A stretch of DNA of 64,000 nt from Hydnum rufescens UP504 (Eukaryota; Basidiomycota; Agaricomycetes; Cantharellales; Hydnaceae). The stretch covers positions 1 through 64,000 of the forward strand of contig MU128997.1 in the NCBI GenBank assembly GCA_014904985.1, read 5' to 3'. Shown here piece after piece: positions 44,628 to 56,007 of the stretch (positions within the stretch are counted from its first letter, which is position 1; every line of letters begins with the position of its first letter). The notes under the pieces were generated by a model, which ran no database searches, was not told where the DNA came from, and worked only from the letters and a program-made list of their open reading frames with translations. Position numbers and translations under genes: made by a program.

Positions 44628-47584
44628 ATGGCGTCCCAGACTATCCAACATGTATCGTATGTCCTTCTTGCAGAGTTTGACATCAACCAGGGCTCGATCC
44701 TGCCGCATCAATATCCTTTTCCAACTGGCACAGACGATCAGTGAGGCATCACTGCAACGCGTCGTGTAGCTCGCCTTCTCACCGAATCCCTCGGCTTTTC
44801 ATGCAGACTTCTAGCTGAGCTTATGATCCCGGATGGGGCTCATTCGTATGCACAAGATTGGACCATATTTTTTCTCAATCAGACCCCTGCGAATACGATA
44901 ACACCCGTCTTCTCGGATACACAGAGCATTTCCGAGAATGGCACCAGGATTGACAGCGAGAACGATGAGCCCTCATTGCTATACGTCCTGAACCTTGTCC
45001 AGACCAAGAAGGATCCCAGTGTTCCAAGGTGCGGCGCACGATAATTCAATAAATTGTGTTCCTCATTTGATGCGACTCTGATACCAGAGGTGGAATTGTT
45101 AAAGCATTGGCGATCTGCACACGACACCCATTTATTCAAATATTTCAGGTCAGTATACCTCACGAGGTACCGCCAAATTGTACTGAGTAGTCGTGCTAGC
45201 ATGTTCTTGTGATTGCACTAGAAGACTACTTCCAAAATCCGTCCGGTCGACGTCCTTGCTCGTCTTTTTGATGCTGTGAATGCAATGGATCTATCGTCGA
45301 TGCCTACTCTTTCTCGTGATGAAAAACTCGTCCTTCGAGGTTCAGAGCGCCGCGATACTTTCGTCGAAAAGTTCCAAGCCACGCGACGAACCCTTCAAGA
45401 ACAAGAGTCTCCTTCTGATGTACCCGATTTGCCCCTCGTCCAAGATGATATGCGATCTGGTGCTGCCATCGTGGATTCGCACGCTGTTTCACCCCTGAAC
45501 TAGCACTCGAGTCTTCTGCAAGAGGCCCGAGCCCGGGCCCAAGCGTAAGGTCCGAAACGATCTCTTCGGGTCGTAGCTCTCCGGATGAAGAACCATGGGC
45601 CCCCCAAGACTCAGCCGATGATACAGAAGTGCCACGTCCAAAAAAGCTGACCGAACCTGATACGTTAGACGAAGGGACTCCTATAGATGCATCTGAAGCC
45701 GATGCTAGCCATGCCTCTCGACTTGCCTTTGATCAACGCTCTCATTCGTCCAAGGCAACGACGCGGAGCACCGGCCATAATCGTAACGGCTCCTGGAATG
45801 GTGCTACACCTGCTTCATCCGATTCGGATCACCCGACGCAGCTCATGAACTTTGATACTCACTCGTTTCCAACACGCATATCGCTGAATGGGTTTGACCT
45901 TCCGAATCAAAATACCAACTTCCACTTTCCCGGGGGAAGTCAGCAATGTGAGTCCACCGAAGGTGGAAGACATTGAAATGGCTCATTATTCCCTTCCTTA
46001 GTATTCGCTGATAACCCTCGTACAACTTCTTTCCTCTCCCACTGCCTCCATATCCGGACCTTTACATCCGCATCTACATTCTAATGGCGCTCTCACCCAC
46101 CCACTGATCCTCCTGTTTAACGCATTAATCACTCAAAAACGCGTCATTTTTCTAGGCTATGGGAAACCTGCAGCTGACGTTGCAGCATTCGTGCTGGCCG
46201 CGTGTGCTCTGGCATCTGGCTGTGGGGTGGTGCTGAGGGGCTTTACCCAACGAGCATTCCCATACACCAATCTCACCAATAATCACGTTATGATATCTAT
46301 GTACGTATGCCCTTCCTACGTTGACCCTATTACTGGAAATTCAGCCTGTTCATTTCGTAGTCCTGGCTTCATCGCCGGCGTCACTAACCCTATATACGAG
46401 ACGATGCCGGTTTGGGACGTGCTTTGCAATATTGAAACGGGAAAAATAACAGTGCACAAGGATATCCGCCCTCCAGCGACTGGAGCCAGCTCATTCCCTC
46501 AACCTCCGTCTATCGGCCGGTCTGGCTTGGTGATACCCAATATCTCTGATGACGAAATTGCCAAATCTACTGGGGCTAATGGTGCAATCAATAAGGGAGA
46601 GTTTGTGGCGAAGGCGGATAATGCAGACAATCTCTTCATGGAAGATGTAAGCTTCACATCATCACATCTTGGGCAATCGATTTATTTTGACCCTGTTTCA
46701 ACGAGATCCTTGCATCTATTGCATATCATTACGGGGAGACTCTCGTTCGCGCCCGGTTTACGGAGTATGTATTTCGCTTTGTGAGGCTTGCTGCGCGTTA
46801 CGAGGAAGAGACCTTCGGCTCCACCAAGATTGGCTATGCTACAGTCCCTTTCATGGAAGGACAACTTGGAAGTGGGACATTCGTGGAGGATAGCAAAGAA
46901 ATTGCCCTGAATGCGAGTCGCATCGAGGGTTGGAGAAGGAGCGATAACTATGAATATTTCAAGGCGGTCCGTGGCATTATGATGCGGATTGGTACACTGA
47001 CACAGACGTGAATCGTAGGATTTTCGGGCACGCCTCGAGTCTCGCGCTATTCGAGGCTTCGATCTTGGTTACCAAATCTCTCGCTTACGGCATGCCCGAA
47101 CACTGCCAGATTCAGAAGTACAACTCACTATGCGAACGCTTGCGAATAATGTCCGGTCCTACGACCAAGTGGTTGAGGTGAGGCGACTACGTCCTGATTT
47201 ATAATGGAATCATTGTGACATTTTTATCCCGCAGCTGCTGGCACATCTCCCACCTCACGCTGGAGGATTGCTCCCTATTGCCTTTGGGCTATTTCATCCC
47301 TTAGAAAGCGTTCGCGACAGCATCGTTGAATGTCTTACAAACCTTAGAGCTTATCCAGTACGTCTCTTGGGTGCCGAACCAACTACATAGACCTTAGGTA
47401 ATCCTCCTCCCTTTGCACTTTGCAGATCGGTGTTCAGTTCTTGCAAGGCCTCAATCATTTCCATCGCATAGCGTATGTTCGTCTTGCCCAGGGCGAGAAT
47501 TTTCTGCAGGACCTTCGTTCAATGGATCATTCGCGCCACCTTCCACGAACGGCTCGCAGCGGCTGGCCCCGCCAGCGAGCATGA
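44628..47584 (+). CDS. AFI1: DENN-domain protein AFI1 (ARF3-interacting, polarity)
   Basis: ATG at 44628 begins MASQTIQHVSYVLLAEFDIN, GSILPHQYPFPTGTDD, QLLAELMIPDGAH, DWTIFFLNQ: the AFI1 N-terminal docking part. After KALAICTRHPFIQIF and LARLFDAVNAMDLS comes a Ser-rich insert (45400-45850). The DENN core follows (SLITLVQLLSS, HPLILLFNALITQKRVIFLG, AAFVLAACALASGCG, ERxFPYTNL-like) with SPGFIAGVTNPIYE and RTLPDSEVQLT near the end. AFI1 ties Arf3/ARF6 signalling to the polarity landmark at growing tips. Two apparent one-base insertions, at about 45245 (YFQNPS/VDVLARLF) and 45904 (GFDLP/IKIPTSTFP), interrupt the frame, although the protein sequence on both sides is highly conserved. Confidence 0.9.
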
Positions 47585-47829
47585 GCCGGTCATCCTCGAA
47601 CCTCAGCTCAAGTTCTCTTGGAGCTGGGGTATAACTATTATTTCATACCCATCCCACTCTCGTTCTTTCCGCTTTTATTTTACCTCTAAGTTTATACGCC
47701 TTTGCGGTTTCGCTATTTTCAATCCTGCCGTACATATTCTTCGCGTTTTCAATCCCGCTGCGGTGATTATAATACGTATCGAATACTTAACATGAAGACC
47801 AAAACAATCCTGGGACGAAAGAAATCGTA

Positions 47830-50800
47830 TCACCGGGGTGTTGGCAAACCAGTCGTCTGCAGGCCGATCTCCGTGACACCGGTCAATGGTGACAGGGTGG
47901 CCTGGTATTCGGGTAAGAACGAGGCGCCGGTGTACGGATCCTGGGACTGAAGGCGACCCCTTGTAAATGGGGGTGTAGCTCGCAGCGCAGATCTTGAATT
48001 CCGTGAATGAGTCGTAGGTGATGTCGACAGCATCGATCGGATTCCGGTCACCCTCGTTAATCACTTGGCGAGCCTATCATAAAAGGTATGAGGGTATTGG
48101 TATGATTTCAAACGTGTTGGCTTCGCCAATGCCAGGGACAGAAACTCACAAGTGCCACGATTTTAGCGTCTGGTTTGAGCTCCAGAAGGCGACGTGCAAA
48201 TTTGGCCGCAGTGGCAAAGCATTTGGCTTTGGTGAAGACAGGTAGCGCACTTCGGAGTGCCAGTTTAAGGTGCGCCGGTTGCAACTGGCAATGGGTAAAA
48301 TATGCGGCAAGTTCGAGATTCCTTCGGACGTTGGTAGGTTCAGCCTGTACGATCCGCCGACGTTCCAGTTCGATAGAGACGCCAACAAGGTACTCGCGGG
48401 TTGTAGCGATCACATCTTGCAGCTACCATCCAGATCAGAATCAGCGACGAATACCACACGAGAAGTATGCCTCACTTGGTTCAACTCGCTGGGGGATGTA
48501 GGGACAACTAATAGGAGGGTGAGTAATATAGAACGGAAGAGAGCGGCAGCTTCAGCGAGCTTGGCTCCTACTACAAGTCGATAGGCATCGAGCAGTTCGC
48601 CTGAAGTAATCGTCTGAAGGGATCGGAACGCCACTGGAACTACTCGAGCTGGAGAAGTCTCCTCGGCGTTGCGGCGAATATGTAATTGTAGCGGCGAGAG
48701 GACCGGGCTAAGAGATATATAGGCGTGGGCAGAGCGATATGCGGCCAGAAATAATGGTTTTAAGGGCTCGAACTCAACAGCTCCTACTTGTCGATTGAGT
48801 AGCTAGAAATAGAATATGAAATAGGTATTAGAAATCAAGGCATGGAAGTGGACATTACCTGCATCGCAGTTTCGAAAGAACCAGCGGCGACATGATCTCC
48901 AGCGAATGGCGAATTGCGTACCCAGAGCTCGTTCTCGCTGACTCCAGGGCTGGCGCCCGCAGCATCGCCGCTTTCTTCCTCTGCGATGCCATTCGTCGGT
49001 GCGTCAACAACCGGGAGTTCTTCATCAAGACCCCAGCCAGCATCACCGCCCTCTTCATCCGCTAGGGGACCGTCGCCCTCCCAATCATTCATAGTGGGGC
49101 CACCTTCATCGTGACCGTTCATATATGGCTCAGCACCCTCCTGAGATACCAAGCCGCCGTTAGCCAGGGCCTTGTCAAAGAAGTTCTCCCTGGAGGCAAT
49201 TGTAGGCCAATTGAGTTGGGAGGTGGACGTGATAACTTTAGGAGGGGCCAAAGTTGAGCGACTGAACGTGGGGACATCGTCGAGGTCTTGTTCAGTTAAC
49301 CCAGCGGCATCCAAGATCTCTTGAGCGACATCAGGAAGTCCGTTGGTGTGGGCAGTCAGGTATGCAAGAGGGTCTGGGCACAGAGAGGGGTTACTCGGGG
49401 CCCAATATCGAGAAAGAGAAAAACTACAAACATAATCCGACATCCCGAAGAACATTGATGCGCCCGAGCACATCTCCAGCGTAAAGGGCATTATGAAACT
49501 TGGACATTGGATCGCCCCTCATGTCAGCGATCTTTTGCATCTTGCCAAGCTTATCCAAGGCACCAGTAGCTAAATAGAGAAACGAGAGTCGATCGAAATT
49601 CTTCGTGCGTTGATAAGCCTTTTCCACGATCTGGATAATTGACCAACGTTGATTAATACATTGGGATAGTTTTAAGATAGCAAGGATCACCGACCCTGTG
49701 GTTGCCCTGCTTCAAGGCCTGCTGAGCAAGTCTATTCCAGCACTCTGGTCGGTCGATGGCATCTGCAGTCTCTAACGCCACGTCCAAATTCCCGCACTCA
49801 ATGGCCAGATCGAAGCGGGTATTTTTATCTTCAACGAAGTGAAGGGCAATCTAACACCACCGGATCCAATGCAGCGGTAAGAATAGCGAGGATGCAATCA
49901 TTGAATGAACCACAAAACAAAGTTGCTGACCTCGGGGAAGCCCTTTTTTTGGAGATACGATATAATGCCTTGGCCAACAAGGTTAGAAGTGCGAATGATA
50001 TTCAGTACTTCGTCGTAATTATGGCGAATGAGAGCGAGTTTAAACCGATACTCAGTTGGATCGATCGTAATCTGTCGTGGACGTGCGCTCCTGTCAAGGC
50101 AATGTAGGACTTTGCCCTTGATTCGCGTAAGATATACAGGCTGCTCTAAGGTCCGTATTATACCATTATCCCTACATCAGCAGGGATCGTAATACCGCGA
50201 ATCCAAAAGGTTAAACTACTTATCCCACGGACCCAAAACTGCGACACGTACCCATTAGGAAGGCAGAACTTGATATGGTTTAACGTGGAATAGATAAATA
50301 CGCCACTATCGTCCCAAGCACCAGATTTGATCCGAATCGTTTCATGAATCAGACAACTCTGAGCCAATGTCTTGTTTGCAATCGTGATAGCTGAGGGTTC
50401 CCATTCTAAACCATCACCCTGACAAGAGTGAAAACCAGACGTACTGTGCTTGCTCAATAATGCAACCATGGAGCCATCTCCACTCCATACAATATATTTG
50501 ACGGGTGGCGAAGAGACTTCTGAGAGGGTCTTGGAAAGCTGGAGTTCAAAGAGGACCACAGCTGTTGGCGAGCTGAGAAGTAGACACCCCGTCCCGCCGT
50601 AAAAGATCTCATTCGTCGTTACAGGTGCTTTCACACTCTTCGTGGTAGAGTTGGAGAGGTCGCGAACAGTGATGGTCTGTTATGGGAGGGCGGACATGGA
50701 ATAGAGGATCAGTGCCTCTAACATGAGGGACAGGAAGGCGGCCGGGAGATATGCGAGAAGGATACTGACCTGAGCGGTTTTATCCAGCACGGCAAAACGA

Positions 50801-52347
50801 TTTCTCGCAACGAAGACAACGCTGGTGCCGTTCCCTCGTTTGCCATCTGTAGTCGAATCCTTAATGTCGGAGCCGATGTCCTTCGGTAAACCAACAAGTT
50901 CGTATATACCGCTATCTGCAGACTGCACCAGTCACGAGTTAACGAATGTACAACACCAACAAGCTGTACGAATCCTGCACGCACAGATGTGACAAGAACC
51001 GCTCGTTCTACCGGATTAAAGCTCAATGTTCGGGGTTGGAGATACTGATTTCCAAGTTTGCGAACACTGAGGACACCAACATCCGCACCAGTCGCAAGGT
51101 CATACTGCCGGACATACTTGTCACGGATGTAGTACACTGTATCGTTATACAGCGAAAATGCAGGTCGTTCCCTTTCGAGTTTGAACACGATGAGGCCACT
51201 ATCGTGACCAGCAGCGAAAAGATTCAGTTCAGGGTGCGAAGTGAGAACCCAGAACCGATCGTGTTCCCTCCGGAAAGTTTGAATAGAAGTGCGTTTTCCC
51301 ATGTCCCATACTCGAATGGTTTTGTCTTCGCCTACCGACAATATCAGTTCATGGCGAGGGTGAAAGAGGGCCATAGAAACATTGTTGAAGTGTCCTCGAC
51401 AAGTATCAACTTCCCAAGCCTTGGTATCGCTCATTCGCCATAGCTTGACTTGCCGGTCGTCACCGGCAGATACGATAAGCGGGAGAGTGGGATGGAAGGC
51501 GGCGAAATTAACACCACGATCGTGGCCCTCGAGGACATATTTGACGGTACCAATAGTGTCAAAGGTGTCGAACGAGTTTGATTGGTGGGGATTAGCGGGT
51601 CCTCCCTTGCGGAGCCCTGAGATATCCCACACGCGGACTGTCTGATCCTGCGACGCAGAGACAACAAGATCCTCCTTGGGGTGGAACTGCGCCGACATGA
51701 TATAATGGGAATGCCCCGTGAGCATCGTTATGCAAGTTCGAGACGTGCTATTCCAGATACGGATAGTTTGGTCATCTGAGGCAGATATCTGGGGTCGATG
51801 GTTCATTAGCATAGGTTTTCCATGCAGTCCAACGTATTCTGCACCCACAATCCAAGGCATTTCGTGATGAAATTGCACGGTTCGGACATAATCCATGTGT
51901 CCATGAAGCGTGAAAAGACATCTTCGACTTTGAGGTTTGATGTCTATCTCAAGTTTAGGGCGACGCGATAATTTGAGATAGACAGAAAGCCTCACCCCAG
52001 ACTTTGATTTTGTAGTCGTCGCCTCCAGTAACGAGAAGGGGGCGAGAAGGATGAAAGGCCACGCCTCGTACGGGACCTGTGATTGCATCTTGGTAAGTAC
52101 ACCCGTCGCGAAGGGCTACTGCGTCCCCTACTGCTCACCGTCATGTTCTTCAAAACGATCTACGAGTGTTCCCATCTGGTAGTTCCATAATTGGACGCTG
52201 CCATTGTGCAGTGAAGCCGCAAGCAAAGGCCGCGTGGGATGGAAGGCGAGGCCTAAGAAACGCCGTATTGAACACTGCAGTCTTCGGCGACAAATCAAAA
52301 CATTTACCCTTCACGCGGTTACTCTTGGATTCAAACTTCGTTAGCAT
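47830..52347 (-). CDS. COP1: Coatomer subunit alpha (alpha-COP)
   Basis: Start [14 protein letters not shown] at 52347, the exact N-terminus of alpha-COP. WD40 repeats ([93 protein letters not shown]) fill 52340-51100. The WD-associated and helical parts follow, then an acidic linker ([20 protein letters not shown], about 49070) and the C-terminal COPI domain ending [27 protein letters not shown]. Alpha-COP with beta' and epsilon forms the outer cage of COPI vesicles that return cargo from Golgi to ER. An extra base in GGG at 47941-47945 (plus strand) separates GSPSV from PYTGAS. About a dozen introns. Divergent from MAM33. Confidence 0.94.
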
Positions 52348-52540
52348 CTGCAGAGTGGCCATATTGGATTGGCACAGCTATGCGAATTCCCCTATTGAGC
52401 ACATAGATATACTTTTGGCATAGTTGGCACATACTCGTCAACGTGGAGCACGAAGAAAGAAACGACGTGGGCGACCGTGTTAGTATTCGGCGTTTTCCGG
52501 TCCCTGGGCTCAGTTTCTCAATACTACCACCGCTCAAAAA
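52348..52540. promoter_or_regulatory. Shared divergent promoter, alpha-COP / MAM33
   Basis: 193 bases between the two start codons, with no TATA box. A CCTATTGAG..ATAG element near 52390 is AT-rich, but nothing else stands out. Confidence 0.5.
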
Positions 52541-53728
52541 ATGGCGTCCTCACTTCGCGCCCTTCGCACTGCTGCCCGTTCTTTTTCTTTATCTTCACCG
52601 AGAAACTTCTCGACGAGAGTCGCAGCTTCAGCTCGCATTGTTGCACCCCGCGCCCTTGTATTCCGGAATTTTTCATCTTCTCAAACTGTTTTCGGGAGCG
52701 GGGAAAGTTGGTTACATTCTCTATTTTCTGCACTATTACGGTCTCTTACATCGGCACAATGCCGCAGCCGACCTCGCTCTCTCACAAAAGCTAGCCGAAG
52801 AGTTGCAGTTTGAAAAAGAATCAACAGCCCAAGGGGAAGATGTGCTTGTCCCTGCATTCCTCCAGGCATTTAAGAATGCTGGCACATGGACTGTATGTCA
52901 CTCTTTTTTTGGCCTGTCGTGGCCCTATTATATATTTATGCAAACACCTTTGTCCAGATTGAGGATAAGCCCGGGCACGATGAGGTTGCGTTAACGCGCG
53001 ATTTCGGGAACGAACAGTACGTTGTCTAGTTGATCGAGCGCCCTATCTCCGCCATTAACTTGGGCTCTCCCGTAGCATCCGGTTGTTGTTCTCTATTGCT
53101 GACATTGACGCAGCCCAAGAAGAGTCAGAATTTGATTCCCAAGATGAAGAATCACAAGAGGATCAGCCGAACACCGATGCTCCTTATCCTATCCGGGTCA
53201 GCATCTCGGTTACGAAGGTATGCGTGGTCGCTTGGGTTGCATTTGGCATTTTCAATATATTAACCCGGTGCACTGAACGATTCAGACGGGCAAAGGAGCT
53301 CTTTCTATTGACGCGGTAGCGCAAGATGGTGCATTCGTTGTAGACAATATCTCGTTTTACCGAGATGCAAAACTTGCCACCGATGTGACGGCAGACGCTG
53401 ATTGGAAGCGTCGTGGTCTCTACATCGGACCTCAGGTATTTTTCTCCTGATATACACCCTTCTCCTTGTTCTCCCAGTTGTCTAACTGTGCTTGCGGTGC
53501 GTATTCAGTTCGACCACCTGGACGTTGCAGTTCAGGAACTTTTCGAGCAATATCTGGAGGAGCGAGGTGTCAACTCGGCGCTTGCCCTATTCATCCCAGA
53601 GTATGCCGAGATGAAGGAGCAAAAGGTATAGCACATGTCTATTCTGTTCATCAACATACTGATTGATCCCCGACTTCCTAGGAGTACCTCGCATGGTTAC
53701 AGACTGTCAAGGAATTCGTGGACGTATA
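52541..53728 (+). CDS. MAM33: Mitochondrial acidic matrix protein MAM33 (p32/gC1qBP)
   Basis: The lead MASSLRALRTAARSFSLSSP, rich in Arg and Ser with no acidic residue for 50 positions, is a clear mitochondrial presequence. After an intron (about 52706-52768) come LALSQKLAEELQFE, LQAFKNAGTW, EDKPGHDEVALTRDFGNE, LLFSIADIDAAQEE, an acidic stretch (SQDEESQEDQ), and then FVVDNISFYRDA, RGLYIGPQFDHLDVAVQE, LFEQYLEERGVNS, YLAWLQTVKEFV. This is the p32 fold, a doughnut-shaped acidic trimer in the matrix that supports mitochondrial translation and ribosome assembly. All exons join in frame. The ending (L-x-x-V-x-x-F) is typical. Confidence 0.92.
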
Positions 53729-54554
53729 GAGTTATAATACCGCTTCGTGAATGTTGAGTTGATTCTTTATTTTCGGGCATTATCATCCTTTGTTCCCCAT
53801 GACCACCAACACAACATCCCTGGTACTCAAAAATATCCATGATACATCTGGTGCTTGCTGCGCTGGCTTGTTTCTGTCAACCGTGAGGAGCTCCCTCGTC
53901 GGCGCTATGGTTAACTTCCCTCCAGTACGTTGCAAACCGTTATGAAGTTGCTGGAATCCTCCACCCTTGCGTTTTATCCTGTTCTCATAGTCGGGGGAAC
54001 GACAATTTCACGGTTTCACGGCTGCCGAGCAGCAATGGAACTGTAAAATACGAAAGTGAACCACTGCTAGCATGACATTGATCCCTCATGATTTGAATTT
54101 CATCTAAAGGACCGTCGATCCTTGGCATAGTGGTGCAGACCATTATGGTATTCCACATAAATCTGGGTAGCATTGAAATCTCGAGCATTTCTCTCATGTT
54201 GGAGATGCTTTGCCAGATCAGTCCTCTAAAATTCCCTTACATCTCCGCTGTTTATGTTGCGGTACGAAAAAAGTACGAGAAACCCCATGTCTCAGGTCGC
54301 CAGGTGATGATGATCGTAATCTTGAGCGTGGCGTCACAAAGGACGTGACATCGTCAGTGCTGACGTGATGCGTTGATATGCCAATTCAAGGTGAGAGTGG
54401 GAACTCAGGCCCTAAGATTCCTTATCATCTGAGTATAGTCACACTATGGAACATTATTGACTGGTCACGAAGACCGACCAATCGGATCCAAACTCGGGCG
54501 GAGATGCCCAGTGTCTCCACACTCCTGCGAACACTCCAAAGACCCACTTTGACG
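53729..54554. other. Intergenic, no gene seen
   Basis: 826 bases with short ORFs on both strands and no splice-supported model. Includes the promoter of the methyltransferase gene. Confidence 0.5.
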
Positions 54555-55634
54555 ATGGCATGGAGGAGCCATGGACGTGATAACAATGATTTGATCGATA
54601 ATATGAAACGGAATGGCCTCCTCAAGTCGGACCGGGTAATCGAGGTGAGCATGGCTGTTTTCTGGGAATATTTCGTCGTCGCCTCCCTCAACTGTTTGAA
54701 TGCATTAGGCGATGAAAAAGGTAGATCGAGCCAACTACCTGCGTTTGAAATCCGATGCATATTATGATGCCCCCTCTCCCATCGAATTTGGCGGTTAGTT
54801 CAATGCCGTGCTGGAAGTCGTCGGTAATCTGACGTCACTCCGGACAGCTACCATAAGCGCCCCTCATATGGTCTGCTTTAGCGACCGAAAACAACGGAAA
54901 TCCGATTCTGACTGGTTTGATATCTTAGCACGCCTACGCCGCCGAGAATCTCTTGCCCCTGTGTAAATCCGGCGCTAAGATCCTCGACGTTGGATCGGTG
55001 CGTGTGTAAATTTCGAATCGCTGTCTATATTAGCCATATCTAATTAATCTAGGGCTCTGGCTATACATGTGCCGTCTTTCATCATCTTGTTGAAGACGGG
55101 ACCGTAATTGGGATTGACCATATCCCCGAACTTGTTCATTTCTCCGTGCAAAACCTCAGGAGCGATGGTCTTGGGGCGCAGATCGATGGTGACCGTATAA
55201 AAATGGTCGTTGGCGATGGGAGACAAGGTACTTCGTTGTTCTGAATTGAGATCTTCGTCGTTGACTGACTACGGGGATAGGTTACCCCGAAAGTGGTCGG
55301 CGCAAGTGGTCTTTTCCGGGCGCGGAGACACTTATGTCCTTGTTTGTTACGATCTAGGTCCCTATAATGTCATACACGTCGGCGCTTCTGCGCCCGCCTT
55401 ACCACAGGCGCTTGTGGAACAACTCGCTCGACCCGGTCGAATGTTCATTCCCGTAGGCGAGGGAGAGCAGTATATTTGGCAAGTGGACAAAGATGAGCAT
55501 GGCTCAGTGAAGAAGACCAAGTTATTCGGTGTGCGAGTAGGTGCATTTCCCTCATCTTGTACCAATCACTGGCCCATAGTTGTTGCAAGTATGTTCCCCT
55601 GACAGACAGGCAGAGCCAACAGCCATATCTTTAA
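54555..55634 (+). CDS. Protein-L-isoaspartate O-methyltransferase (PIMT)
   Basis: Start [18 protein letters not shown], then [41 protein letters not shown] (substrate-binding loop), [20 protein letters not shown] (SAM motif I), [50 protein letters not shown] and [13 protein letters not shown], ending YVPLTDRQ. This is the complete PIMT signature. The enzyme methylates isoaspartyl and D-aspartyl residues in aged proteins so that they can revert. Length of about 230 residues is normal. Small exons between 54790 and 54990 include one of about 20 bases. No frame break seen. Confidence 0.92.
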
Positions 55635-56007
55635 ATGATCACGGCCGAGTCGACGCGCTCTACTTTGTGGGATTCTTAAGCGACTTGGATGGGGGAGCGA
55701 TGGGAATTTGGGAGGACCCTCATGATAGCGTAGTCGAGATCTTTGCATTCTGATCAAATCAACTAGCCCATCTCCTTGTTTAGGAAATTTCTTTTCCTGG
55801 CTTGTACTTGAAGTGATGCTGGATAATGGACCTGATAACAGTTATAACATCAACTTTCCAATCTGGAAGCGAGATGAGAGCTTCATGGATATAAGCGTCG
55901 AGTCTGAGAAATGGGCCTAGAAACTGCGTGCGAATTCCAGATCAGGCAATTTCCAGCCACTACAAATACTATTAGAAGTGCTGCATTCGTTTCTGCCACG
56001 AACTGAC
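55635..56007. other. Intergenic between PIMT and TPS2
   Basis: 373 bases. Contains the PIMT 3' end and the TPS2 promoter; nothing further seen. Confidence 0.5.

Noticed and set aside
51382..51645. Plus-strand frames opposite alpha-COP, and similar long frames opposite other genes
   Set aside because: They mirror the coding strand of conserved genes and have no similarity of their own.
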